Source of the DNA: UBA10449 sp005883585
GTDB taxonomy: Bacteria; Chloroflexota; Dormibacteria; Dormibacterales; Dormibacteraceae
Direction: 5' to 3'
DNA: 9,112 bases
NCBI GenBank assembly: GCA_005883585.1
Contig: VBFD01000098.1
Location: 1 to 9,112, forward strand
Below the pieces are notes generated by a model. The model saw nothing but the letters and a program-made list of their open reading frames with translations. It made no database searches and was not told where the DNA came from. The position numbers and the translations under genes were made by a program. Each line of letters opens with the position of its first letter. Position 1 is the first letter of the stretch. Positions 1 through 7,039 of the stretch are shown in pieces.

Positions 1-1
1 C

Positions 2-340
2 ATCGAGCTGCAGGGCCGGCTCGCGTGGGCGAAGGTCACACGCAGGATGCTGCGCGAAGCCGGAGCGGTGATGGCGGAGTCCGAAGGCATCATCGACACC
101 CTCAACAGCATCGCGGGGCTGGAGCTGGCGATCCTCTTCAAGGAGGTGTCATCCGACCTGACCAAGATCAGCGTGCGCAGCCGCGGCGCCGTGGATGCGG
201 CGGCCCTCTGCGCGACCTTCGGCGGCGGTGGGCACATCCGGGCGGCGGGGGCGGAGATCGAAAAGCCGATGGAAGAGGCGGTGCGTTTGGTGCTGACGGC
301 GTCCAAGGAGGCGATCGGTGCCGCCTCATCGAAGCGCTGA
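2..340 (+). CDS. nrnA: DHH/DHHA1 family phosphoesterase, NrnA-like (3' end only)
   Basis: This is the C-terminal ~112 residues of a protein whose start lies upstream of the window; the frame is open from base 2 to the TGA at 338-340. The diagnostic element is the glycine-rich GGGGHIRAAG (bases ~221-250), the substrate-binding signature of the DHHA1 domain in the NrnA/RecJ superfamily. NrnA-type enzymes degrade nanoRNAs (2-5 nt) and dephosphorylate pAp in the cytoplasm. The catalytic DHH domain is not visible here. Position directly before truB supports NrnA over RecJ, because rbfA-nrnA-truB-ribF is a common bacterial order. The tail after the motif is short, as in NrnA. Symbol assignment rests on motif plus context; a related DHH phosphoesterase is possible. 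Confidence 0.85.
   Translation: MELQGRLAWAKVTRRMLREAGAVMAESEGIIDTLNSIAGLELAILFKEVSSDLTKISVRSRGAVDAAALCATFGGGGHIRAAGAEIEKPMEEAVRLVLTASKEAIGAASSKR
305..310 (+). promoter_or_regulatory. Shine-Dalgarno that fixes the truB start
   Basis: AAGGAG lies 7 nt before the GTG at 318, inside the last codons of the upstream phosphoesterase gene. No other acceptable start occurs in the truB frame before the first conserved residues, so this site decides the start and implies translational coupling. Confidence 0.75.
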
Positions 341-1232
341 GCATCCTGGTTTCGTAACCGGCGTCCTCAACGTCGACAAGGCCGCTGGCGAAACGTCTTT
401 CCAGGTCGTCCGGCGGCTTCGCCACCTGACGGGCGCGCACCGCGTGGGCCACGGAGGCACGCTCGATCCGCTGGCGACCGGTGTCCTCCCCATACTCTTC
501 GAATCCGCGACGCGCCTCGCCGATTTCGCCCACCAGCTTCCGAAGACCTATGTCGCCGACATTCATTTCGGCTTCACGACCGCGACCGACGACGCTGAAG
601 CCGACCCTGAGCCGTTCGCCGATCCGAGCGCATTGACGATCGACGACATCACCGATGCGCTGACCCGTTTCACGGGCCGCATCCTCCAGGAACCGCCCGC
701 CTTCTCGGCGGTCAAGATCGACGGCCAGCGCTCATACCGGCTCGCACGCCAGGGCGATGATCCCAAACCGTCCGCACGCGAGGTCGAGGTCTACGAAGCG
801 CGCGTTCTCGACTTCGCGCCAGGTAGGAAGGCAGTGGCACGCGTGGAGATCCGCTGTGGGAGCGGAACCTACCTGCGCTCAATCGCGCGCGACCTGGGCA
901 AGCGGTTGGGGGTGGGTGGCTATTTGGGCCGCCTCGTGCGGACGGCCTACGGTCCCTTGACCGTCGAGAAGGCGATGACGATCGAAGCGCAAACGACAGC
1001 CGATGACGTTCGCGACTGGTTGCTTCCAGCCGAAGTCATACTGCCGGACATGGAGCGCGTAAAGCTCAACGTCGAGCAGGAGGCGATGGTCCGGCAGGGG
1101 CGGGCGGTGCGCGTCCTGCCGGAGCCCGGACCGGGCCCCGTGCGCGCCCACAACCTGGTCGGCCGCCTGGTCGCGCTCGGGCACACCGATCCACTGCGGC
1201 GCACCTTCGTGCCCGAAAAGGTCCTCAGCTGA
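318..1232 (+). CDS. truB: tRNA pseudouridine(55) synthase TruB
   Basis: TruB isomerises U55 of the tRNA T-loop to pseudouridine. The 304-residue length is normal for the family. The catalytic motif GGTLDPLATG is at residues ~46-55, with Asp50 as the predicted nucleophile. Further family elements are the N-terminal VLNVDKAAGETSFQVV ("KP.G.TS" motif), EPPAFSAVKIDGQRSYRLAR at ~130-150, and GSGTYLRSIARDLG, followed by a C-terminal TruB/PUA-like domain (~245-300). The start is GTG 318, supported by AAGGAG 7 nt upstream; it overlaps the preceding gene by 23 bp. The stop TGA at 1230-1232 overlaps the probable CTG start of ribF. The gene therefore belongs to one tightly coupled unit with its neighbours. 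Identification is secure. Confidence 0.96.
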   Translation: MPPHRSAEHPGFVTGVLNVDKAAGETSFQVVRRLRHLTGAHRVGHGGTLDPLATGVLPILFESATRLADFAHQLPKTYVADIHFGFTTATDDAEADPEPFADPSALTIDDITDALTRFTGRILQEPPAFSAVKIDGQRSYRLARQGDDPKPSAREVEVYEARVLDFAPGRKAVARVEIRCGSGTYLRSIARDLGKRLGVGGYLGRLVRTAYGPLTVEKAMTIEAQTTADDVRDWLLPAEVILPDMERVKLNVEQEAMVRQGRAVRVLPEPGPGPVRAHNLVGRLVALGHTDPLRRTFVPEKVLS

Positions 1233-3118
1233 AAATACATTTCGGGCTGCCCTCGAGCCCGATTGGCCCGGTCGTAGTCACCATGGGCAGCTTCGACGGC
1301 GTGCACCTCGGCCACGCCGAGGTGATCCGAACCGCCGTTGAGGCGGCTCGCGAAGAAAAGGCGCAGCCGGCCTTGATCACGTTCGAGCCCCACCCGCGCT
1401 GCGTCCTCGATCCGGCCAACTGCCCGCAGTCGATCACCACCTTGCAGGAGAAGCTGGCGCTCATCGAATCGCGCGGGATCGAGCACGCGATCGTCCTGCG
1501 ATTCGACCGTGCGCTGTCGGCCATGTCGCCGCAGGAATTCGTCGACAGTCTCACCGCCGTGATGGAGCTACGACGTTGGGTGGTCGGGTTCGATTTTGCC
1601 TTCGGACACGCGCGCGCCGGGAGCGCGGCATGGCTGCGCGACCACGGTCACAAAGTCGACGTCGTGCCGCCGCTGGAGATCGAGGGACGGGCTCTGCACA
1701 GCTCCGACGTGAGACGTGTCATCAACCTGGGAGACATGGAGACGGCGAACCGGTTGCTGGGCCGCGAATACTCGATGTCGGGACCCGTCGAAGCCGGTGA
1801 CAAGGTCGGCCGCTCCCTCGGCTTCCCAACCGCGAACATCGCGATCGAGCCGAACAAGCTGGTCCCGGCGCTGGGCGCTTACGCCGGCCGCGTCAAGGCC
1901 CCGGAAGGCGATTTCGTCGCGGCTCTTTCAGTCGGCTACCGGCCGACGTTCGGCGGCACACAGCTTCGCGTCGAGGCCTTCCTGCTCGATTTCGAGGGCG
2001 ACCTATATCAGCAGCGCCTCGAGCTTCGGTTCGTGCTGGGCGCGCGCCGCGAAGGCGCTGAGGTGACGGTGATCGCCCGCGCGCCTGGCGCCACCGCTCT
2101 GTACGCGGGCGCGATGGAGGTCCTCGACGACCTCGACTCCATCCTGAAGACGCAGCCGCATCACCCGTTCACCCGCCTCGGGCTCGATGCGGTGCGTCTC
2201 GCCTCAGAGCTCGACGTCGCCGTCCAAGCGCTTCTGTTCGCCCTGGAGAAGGACGGCTTGAAGGTCGAGGGACGATGGCGCACCCGCGGCCTGTATGCCG
2301 ACATCCACGGCCTCGCCCGGCCCGGCAACCTCGTTCCCTCGACCGTGGCGCCCGGCGAGCTGGAGGCACTCATCGGCAGGAGGGTGGCCGTCGTCGGCAT
2401 AGCCGAGGTTGGCGATTACGATGCCGCCGCCACAGCGCAGGCGCTCGAGGAGCTGCATGGGATCCAGGCGTTCGCTGAGGAAGTCTCAATGCCCGACCTC
2501 CCCCAGGCCGCCGCGCTGACCGACCTTTACGGCCGCCGCGCGCCGGTGCTGCCGAAGGCGCGAGCAGCAACGGCTGCGTATCCGCCCGGCTTCACCAACC
2601 TCCCTCAGGAATCGTTCGAGCTGCTGTCGACGCCACCGTCGCCGCATGGCTGGCGCTTGCAGCAGGCGATCGGGTTGGGAACGGTCAAGGGCACGGTGCA
2701 GTCGGTCGATTCGGCCCGAGGGCGGATCTCCTCGGTGCGGGCCGGAGACCGCACGCTGCGCGGCGACACCTTCATTCTCGCCACGGGACGCCACATCGGC
2801 GGCGGCCTCGACGGCGGGCGAACCCCGAAAGAACCGCTGCTCAACCTTGGGGTCTTCCACGATGGCGAGCCGGTGGCCTCCGCGGGTACGCGGCTCCAGC
2901 ACCTTCAGTACATAGATTCGGCACAAGAGCTTCGTAGCGGTCTCCGCACCGACAACGAGCTGCACCCGCTCGACGAAGAAGGCCGGGCGCCTTACTCAAA
3001 TCTCTACGCCGTCGGGGCGGTGCTCGGCGGCTATGACTACGCAGGCCCCTGCGGTTTCGGGGTGCCTATCCTCACCGGCTGGCTTGCCGGACGGTGGAGC
3101 GCGAAAGCAGGCCAGTGA
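1229..3118 (+). CDS. ribF: Chimeric RibF (FAD synthetase/riboflavin kinase) fused in frame to a GlpB-like domain
   Basis: A single uninterrupted frame (629 residues from CTG 1229; 611 from ATG 1283) carries two unrelated families. Residues 1-269 are bifunctional RibF, which makes FMN and then FAD from riboflavin. They include the nucleotidyltransferase FDGVHLGH (22-29), FGHARAG (125-131), SSDVRRVINLGD (158-169), the kinase GRSLGFPTANI (194-204), and the VEAFLLDF region with its conserved Glu. The usual RibF C-terminal helix (LR.E..F.S.E.L..QI..D) is absent. From residue ~270 the sequence instead matches the GlpB body. ATG 1283 would begin directly at the G.FDGVH motif and lose the first beta strand. 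The upstream frame reads like a RibF N-terminus (LKIHFGLPSSPIGPVVVT), so CTG 1229, which shares bases with the truB stop, is preferred. Whether either half is active is unknown; the kinase half is clipped and the GlpB half lacks its FAD glycine motif. Confidence 0.85.
   Translation: MKIHFGLPSSPIGPVVVTMGSFDGVHLGHAEVIRTAVEAAREEKAQPALITFEPHPRCVLDPANCPQSITTLQEKLALIESRGIEHAIVLRFDRALSAMSPQEFVDSLTAVMELRRWVVGFDFAFGHARAGSAAWLRDHGHKVDVVPPLEIEGRALHSSDVRRVINLGDMETANRLLGREYSMSGPVEAGDKVGRSLGFPTANIAIEPNKLVPALGAYAGRVKAPEGDFVAALSVGYRPTFGGTQLRVEAFLLDFEGDLYQQRLELRFVLGARREGAEVTVIARAPGATALYAGAMEVLDDLDSILKTQPHHPFTRLGLDAVRLASELDVAVQALLFALEKDGLKVEGRWRTRGLYADIHGLARPGNLVPSTVAPGELEALIGRRVAVVGIAEVGDYDAAATAQALEELHGIQAFAEEVSMPDLPQAAALTDLYGRRAPVLPKARAATAAYPPGFTNLPQESFELLSTPPSPHGWRLQQAIGLGTVKGTVQSVDSARGRISSVRAGDRTLRGDTFILATGRHIGGGLDGGRTPKEPLLNLGVFHDGEPVASAGTRLQHLQYIDSAQELRSGLRTDNELHPLDEEGRAPYSNLYAVGAVLGGYDYAGPCGFGVPILTGWLAGRWSAKAGQ
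2036..3118 (+). pseudogene. glpB: N-terminally truncated GlpB-like portion (anaerobic glycerol-3-phosphate dehydrogenase subunit B)
   Basis: This is the 3' part of the chimeric frame, about 360 residues against roughly 400-430 for intact GlpB. It starts in the strand after the first Rossmann helix (ARREGAEVTVIARAPGATAL) and continues with HHPFTRLGLDAV, a VAVVGIAEVGDYDA segment, and FILATGRHIGGGLDGG. The C-terminal FAD-family signature is YAVGAVLGGYDYAGPCGFGV, then ILTGWLAGR. GlpB is a flavoprotein subunit that works with GlpA and GlpC to oxidise glycerol-3-phosphate to DHAP at the membrane. The N-terminal GxGxxG that binds FAD in this family is missing, having been replaced by RibF sequence. 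No glpA or glpC is in the window. An in-frame GTG at 2033 could start a separate product, but that product would still lack the glycine motif. I therefore treat it as a probable remnant or as a domain of altered function. Confidence 0.7.
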
Positions 3119-4476
3119 GAGAACAGCTCGAGAAAATCGTGGGCGCCGCCGCCCTCGATGAGAGACCGGTGCGCGATCTGTGGTCGATGGCGATCATGGA
3201 AGAGCGCGCCGGCAGCGCCCCGCCACGCGTTCTGGTAGTTCGACCCACCGGCCGAGAGCAGGTCGCCTCCATCCTCAGGTGGGCTTCCGCGAACCGAGTC
3301 ACGGTCACGCCGCTCGGCGGAGGAAGCGGTGTTTGCGGTGCCCTGGCGCCGGAAGCCGATGAGCTCGTCATCGACATGGGCGCATTCGATCGCATCCTCG
3401 AGGTCGACGAGACCAACCTCACCTGCAGGTGCGAGTCCGGCGTCAACGGCATGGCTCTCGAGGAGCACCTCAACAAGCTTGGCCTCACGCTCGGCCACTT
3501 CCCGAGCTCCCTTGCGGGGACGACCGTCGGAGGGCTGTGCGCTACGCGGTCATCGGGCCAGGAGTCGAGCCGCTACGGCAGCATCGAGAACATGGTCATG
3601 AGCCTGGCGGTCGTGCTCCCGGACGGAACCTTCGCGGCGCCACGCCCGGGTCCGCGATCCGCTGTGGGGCCCGCGCTCCATGAGCTATGGCTCGGGTCTG
3701 AAGGCGCGCTCGGAGTCGTCATCGGCGCGGTCTTGCGCGTGCATCGATTGCCGGAGACCGTGATCGGGCGCGGATACGGTTTCGCCGACCTCGCCTCGGG
3801 TCTCGAAGCCATGCGAGCGGTCATGCAGTCGGGGATCCGCCCGCTCGTCATGCGCCTCTACGACCCTGAGGATGCGGCGTTCAACGGCTACGACCTGCCG
3901 CTGGGCGGCTGCCTGCTCGTGGTCGCCACCGCGGGCCGCAACATCGTCGCCGCCGCCGAAGCCGACATCGTCAAGAGCATCGCGGCCCGGGCGACGGAGC
4001 TCGGCGACGAGCCATGGGAGCGGTGGCAGCGCCACAGGTTCGATCTCTCGGCGGAGCGCTTGAAGTCGCTTCTCGAACCGCCGGGTTCGTACGTCGACAC
4101 GATCGAGCTCGCCGCACCGTGGACGGTGCTGCCCAAGCTCCATGTCCAGGTCAAGGACGCAATTTCGGTCGGTGGCCTGGCGTTATGCCATTTCAGTCAC
4201 GCCTACGAGCAGGGCTGCTGTGCGTATTTCTCGTTCGCGGGCGCGCGGGACAGTGAGGATGAGGCTCGCTCGGCCTACAACGGAGCCTGGGAGGGCGCGA
4301 TGACTTCGGCACTGGAGCTTGGGGCTACCATCAGTCACCACCATGGCACCGGGCAGGTCCGGACTCGGTGGGTCGCCGATGAGATGGGAGGGTGGATGCA
4401 CGTTTGGAAGTCGGTCAAGGAAGCGATCGATCCCGCCGGGATCATGAACCCGCGCGCCGTCGGAGGGGCTCGTTAG
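3115..4476 (+). CDS. FAD-binding oxidase, alkyl-dihydroxyacetonephosphate synthase (AGPS)-like
   Basis: This is a VAO/PCMH-fold flavoprotein of 453 residues. The FAD-binding half (~36-215) shows PLGGGSGVCG (67-75) and HFPSSLAGTTVGGLCATRSSGQ (from ~128), closely resembling the FAD-contacting loop of AGPS. The C-terminal half has MRLYDPEDAAF (Arg247), HFSHAYEQGCCAYFSF (Tyr371) and SHHHGTGQVR (His408-410). These match, by recalled motif, the Arg, Tyr and His-His-His active-site residues of eukaryotic AGPS, which swaps the acyl chain of acyl-DHAP for a fatty alcohol to give alkyl-DHAP. It ends in a typical DPAGIMNPR. I chose GTG 3115, which overlaps the previous stop as GTGA; GTG 3094, 21 bp upstream, has no ribosome site. 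The gene abuts the lipid kinase downstream, a pairing also known in mycobacteria (Rv2251-Rv2252, from memory). The substrate is not proven; glycolate/lactate-type oxidation is the main alternative. Confidence 0.85.
   Translation: MREQLEKIVGAAALDERPVRDLWSMAIMEERAGSAPPRVLVVRPTGREQVASILRWASANRVTVTPLGGGSGVCGALAPEADELVIDMGAFDRILEVDETNLTCRCESGVNGMALEEHLNKLGLTLGHFPSSLAGTTVGGLCATRSSGQESSRYGSIENMVMSLAVVLPDGTFAAPRPGPRSAVGPALHELWLGSEGALGVVIGAVLRVHRLPETVIGRGYGFADLASGLEAMRAVMQSGIRPLVMRLYDPEDAAFNGYDLPLGGCLLVVATAGRNIVAAAEADIVKSIAARATELGDEPWERWQRHRFDLSAERLKSLLEPPGSYVDTIELAAPWTVLPKLHVQVKDAISVGGLALCHFSHAYEQGCCAYFSFAGARDSEDEARSAYNGAWEGAMTSALELGATISHHHGTGQVRTRWVADEMGGWMHVWKSVKEAIDPAGIMNPRAVGGAR
4462..4467 (+). 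promoter_or_regulatory. Shine-Dalgarno of the lipid kinase
   Basis: GGAGGG lies within the last codons of the AGPS-like gene, 9 nt before GTG 4477. It supports that start and indicates coupled translation, because the stop TAG at 4474-4476 immediately precedes the GTG. Confidence 0.6.
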
Positions 4477-5403
4477 GTGGCGGATGTGCTCTTCATCGTC
4501 AACCCCGCCGCGGGCGCGGGTGCCGCCGCTCGCGAGTGGTCGGCAATCCTTGGCTGGCTACCGTCGAGCGGGCTGAGCTATGAGCAGGCCCTGACCACCC
4601 GGCCGATGGAAGCAACTGAGATCACCGAGCGAGCGGTCCGGCAGTCGGTGCCGGTGGTCGTGGCGGTGGGCGGCGACGGCACGCTCAACGAGGTCGTCAA
4701 CGGCTTCTTCCACAACGGGGCACCGATACCGACGACCACGCGACTCGCGATGGTGCCTCTCGGAACGGGCGGCGACTTCAGGAGGACGCTGAAGATCCCG
4801 CTCGATCCGAAGGCGGCGGTGCAGATCCTTCAGACCGGAATCGCGCGGCGACTCGATGCCGGCTGCGTGTCGTTCCGTACTCCCGATGGCGGGACGGGGG
4901 TCCGTCACTTCATCAACATCGCGGACGCCGGCCTCGGCGGGGAGGTCGTGCACCGCGTCAACCATGGCGCCAAGCGGCTCGGGCCGGCGACGTTCAAGGT
5001 GGCGTCCCTTCTGTCGCTCCTCGCCTGGAAGAACAAGCCGATGAAGGTCGTCGTCGATGGTGTCTCTCACGACCTCAAGGCGATGCAGGTCGTCATCGCG
5101 AACTGCCAGTATTTCGGCGGCGGGATGCGCATGGCGCCGACCGCTTCGCCCACAGATGGGGTGTTCGACGTGATCCTCGTCGGCGACGCCGGAAAGATCG
5201 AGACCATCCAGGGGCTCGGCACTATCAGCAGGGGTGCCCACCTCGACGAGCACAACCCGAAATACCAGCTCGTGTACGGCAAGCGCATCTCCATCGACTG
5301 TGAGCAGGACGTGCGCATCGATCTCGACGGCGAGGATCCTGGGTTCCTGCCCGCGCTGTTCGAGATCCAGCCCGGCGCGATCGAGTTCATAACCCCTCGA
5401 TAA
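4477..5403 (+). CDS. Diacylglycerol kinase catalytic-domain lipid kinase (YegS/DgkB family)
   Basis: At 308 residues, this is the usual length for bacterial DAGK_cat proteins. The N-terminus VLFIVNPAAGAGAA (4-17) is the family's opening strand and loop. The ATP-binding VVAVGGDGTLNEVVNG (61-76) is textbook, and VPLGTGGDFRR (93-103) is the second nucleotide/Mg loop, with Gly where most members have Asn (GTGNDF). A C-terminal beta-sandwich is suggested by INIADAGLGGEVVHRVN and by the final DGEDPGFLPALFEIQPGAIEF. Members phosphorylate diacylglycerol or related lipids with ATP at the cytoplasmic membrane face, returning them to phospholipid synthesis. Its direct junction with the AGPS-like oxidase suggests a lipid glycerol substrate. 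The exact substrate cannot be read from sequence. Confidence 0.9.
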   Translation: MADVLFIVNPAAGAGAAAREWSAILGWLPSSGLSYEQALTTRPMEATEITERAVRQSVPVVVAVGGDGTLNEVVNGFFHNGAPIPTTTRLAMVPLGTGGDFRRTLKIPLDPKAAVQILQTGIARRLDAGCVSFRTPDGGTGVRHFINIADAGLGGEVVHRVNHGAKRLGPATFKVASLLSLLAWKNKPMKVVVDGVSHDLKAMQVVIANCQYFGGGMRMAPTASPTDGVFDVILVGDAGKIETIQGLGTISRGAHLDEHNPKYQLVYGKRISIDCEQDVRIDLDGEDPGFLPALFEIQPGAIEFITPR

Positions 5404-5410
5404 TTCGGCT

Positions 5411-6913
5411 GTGACGAAGGGGGTCATCGCCACCCCGCACCGGCTGGCGTCCGAAGCCGGGGCCCAGGTGCTGCGAGACGGTGGCAATGCCATCGACGCC
5501 GCCATCGCCGCCGACGCCGTCCTCTGCGTGGTCTATCCGCAGATGACCTCGGTCGGCGGTGACCTGATGGCGATCGTTTGGCCGGCCAATGCGGACGCGC
5601 CGGTCGGAATCATCGGCGCGGGGCGCTCAGGCGAGCTGGCGACGATAGCGGCCGCCCGCGAGAGAGGCCACGAGACGATGCCCGAGCGAGGGGTGTTGAG
5701 CGTGACGGTGCCGGGCACCGTCGAGGCATGGGGCCGGCTGCTCGAGCGATTCGGCACGCTGGGCATGGCGGCGGTGCTAGAGCCAGCAGCAGCGCTCGCG
5801 GGCGACGGCTACGTGATCACGGAACGGCTGTCCGTGTTCCTCAAGGAGGGCGCCGAGTTGCTCGCGAAGGAGCCGGCCGCGCACGAGCTCTATCCGCCCA
5901 TGGAGGGTGGCATGCTGCTTCGCAATCCAGACCTCGCGTCGGTGCTGCACGACATCGGTCGCAATGGAATCGGCACGTTCTACCGGGGAGAGATCGCAGC
6001 CGCCATCGCCGCGGCCATCAAGAAGCGGGATGGATTCGTCACCGCACAGGATCTCGCTGGCCATCGCTCTCAGTGGGTGGAACCGCTGAGCGTTCGGTAC
6101 CGCGACCTGACCGTCTTCGAGCTGCCCCCGCCGACCCAGGGCTTGACGGCGCTGGCGATGCTGGCCCGGCTGGATCGCCTCACGCCAGCTCAAATGCAGC
6201 CGGGGGTTGACTTCGTCACCGTCTTCAAGCGCATCCGCGACGAGTGCTATCCGCTGCGAGATCGCTACATCACCGACCCAGAGTTCTCGGTCGCACCTCT
6301 TGAGCCATTCCTCGACGCGAGCCACGCAGCGGGCGGGCCAAGCGATGTTCGAGAGGGCGGCGACACGATCTACCTTTGCACGGCGGACGAGCATGGCAAC
6401 TACGTCTCGCTCATCCAGAGCGTCGCCTATGGATTCGGCTCAGGGATCGTCGCCGAAGGCACCGGCATTTTGCTGCAGAACCGCGGTGCGTACTTCAAGC
6501 TCGATCCCGAGCACGTCAATCGCCTGGAACCGAAGAAGCGAACCATGCACACGCTGATCCCTGCAATGGCCGCGCGCAATGGCCGGCCCGCGATCGTCTA
6601 CGGGTCGATGGGCGGCGACGGCCAGCCGCAGCTCCAGACGCAGGTGCTCATCAACATCGTCGATCGCGGGCTGGAACCAGCGGAGGCTGTGGCGAGGCCC
6701 CGAATCAGAGTGCAAGCAGGTGGAGAGGTCATCTCTGTCGAGGCAGACGACCCTGACGTTCGAGATATCAACCACTCGGGGCTCCACATCGAGCTGATGC
6801 CCCCGGGGCATCACAGTCTCGGCCACGCCCACGCGATCGTTATCGACGGGCCAGGCGCCTGGCGAGCCGGCGCGGATCCGCGGTCTGACGGGTCCGTCGA
6901 GTTCGTGTCCTGA
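5411..6913 (+). CDS. Gamma-glutamyltransferase family protein (Ntn hydrolase), cytoplasmic type
   Basis: This 500-residue protein opens TPHRLASEAGAQVLRDGGNAIDAAIAA, the canonical GGT N-terminus, with no signal peptide. It thus resembles YwrD-like or other cytoplasmic GGT homologues rather than the secreted E. coli enzyme (~580 aa). The autocatalytic cleavage site is predicted before Thr319 in EGGDTIYLCTADEHGN, giving a small subunit of ~182 residues. GSMGGDGQPQ (398-407) is the conserved glycine loop, and AGADPRSDG near the end matches the usual GGSDPR.DG. The family transfers or hydrolyses gamma-glutamyl groups (glutathione and similar compounds); the specificity here is unknown. The only standard start is GTG 5411, 7 bp after the kinase stop, without a Shine-Dalgarno; the frame is closed by a stop at 5390-5392. 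Its last ~75 bp recur in decayed form near 7700. Confidence 0.9.
   Translation: MTKGVIATPHRLASEAGAQVLRDGGNAIDAAIAADAVLCVVYPQMTSVGGDLMAIVWPANADAPVGIIGAGRSGELATIAAARERGHETMPERGVLSVTVPGTVEAWGRLLERFGTLGMAAVLEPAAALAGDGYVITERLSVFLKEGAELLAKEPAAHELYPPMEGGMLLRNPDLASVLHDIGRNGIGTFYRGEIAAAIAAAIKKRDGFVTAQDLAGHRSQWVEPLSVRYRDLTVFELPPPTQGLTALAMLARLDRLTPAQMQPGVDFVTVFKRIRDECYPLRDRYITDPEFSVAPLEPFLDASHAAGGPSDVREGGDTIYLCTADEHGNYVSLIQSVAYGFGSGIVAEGTGILLQNRGAYFKLDPEHVNRLEPKKRTMHTLIPAMAARNGRPAIVYGSMGGDGQPQLQTQVLINIVDRGLEPAEAVARPRIRVQAGGEVISVEADDPDVRDINHSGLHIELMPPGHHSLGHAHAIVIDGPGAWRAGADPRSDGSVEFVS
6841..6900 (+). repeat. Imperfect direct repeat, copy 1 (3' end of the GGT gene)
   Basis: These 60 bp match 7701-7760 at 54 of 60 positions by hand alignment, 860 bp apart. 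This copy encodes the functional GGT terminus IDGPGAWRAGADPRSDGSV. The reading frame is the same in both copies across the block. Confidence 0.9.
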
Positions 6914-6937
6914 CGCGCCGTCTGCGTTGCATTTGAG

Positions 6938-6955
6938 GCCGGGCTTAACCCGGGC
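6938..6955 (+). terminator. Weak candidate hairpin downstream of the GGT gene
   Basis: CCGGG (6939-6943) and CCCGG (6949-6953) form a 5-bp stem around a CTTAA loop, about 25 bp after the GGT stop. The following bases (GCTTGACTTTGTT) are only mildly T-rich, so intrinsic termination is doubtful. It is the only such structure noticed between GGT and the next gene. Confidence 0.3.
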
Positions 6956-7039
6956 TTGACTTTGTTCCATTCGACTGCCACTGATCGTCGGACGTATCCA
7001 ACGGCTCGGTGCCCAGAGTACGATCGGGGCAGCGAAGGC

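Noticed and set aside
1283..3118. A normal domain fusion between RibF and an FAD enzyme
   Set aside because: It is not accepted as the default, because both domains lack conserved ends exactly at the join; a functional fusion would be expected to retain the GlpB FAD glycine motif.
4558..5505. Long open frame on the minus strand (315 codons) opposite the lipid kinase and GGT start
   Set aside because: It mirrors two well-supported plus-strand genes; the translation is Arg/His/Asp-rich without motifs, as expected from antisense frames in GC-rich DNA.
6956..6985. TTGACT as a promoter -35 for the secreted-protein gene
   Set aside because: No convincing -10 at 16-18 bp (CACTGA/ACTGAT), and TACGAT at 7019 is too far away to pair with it.
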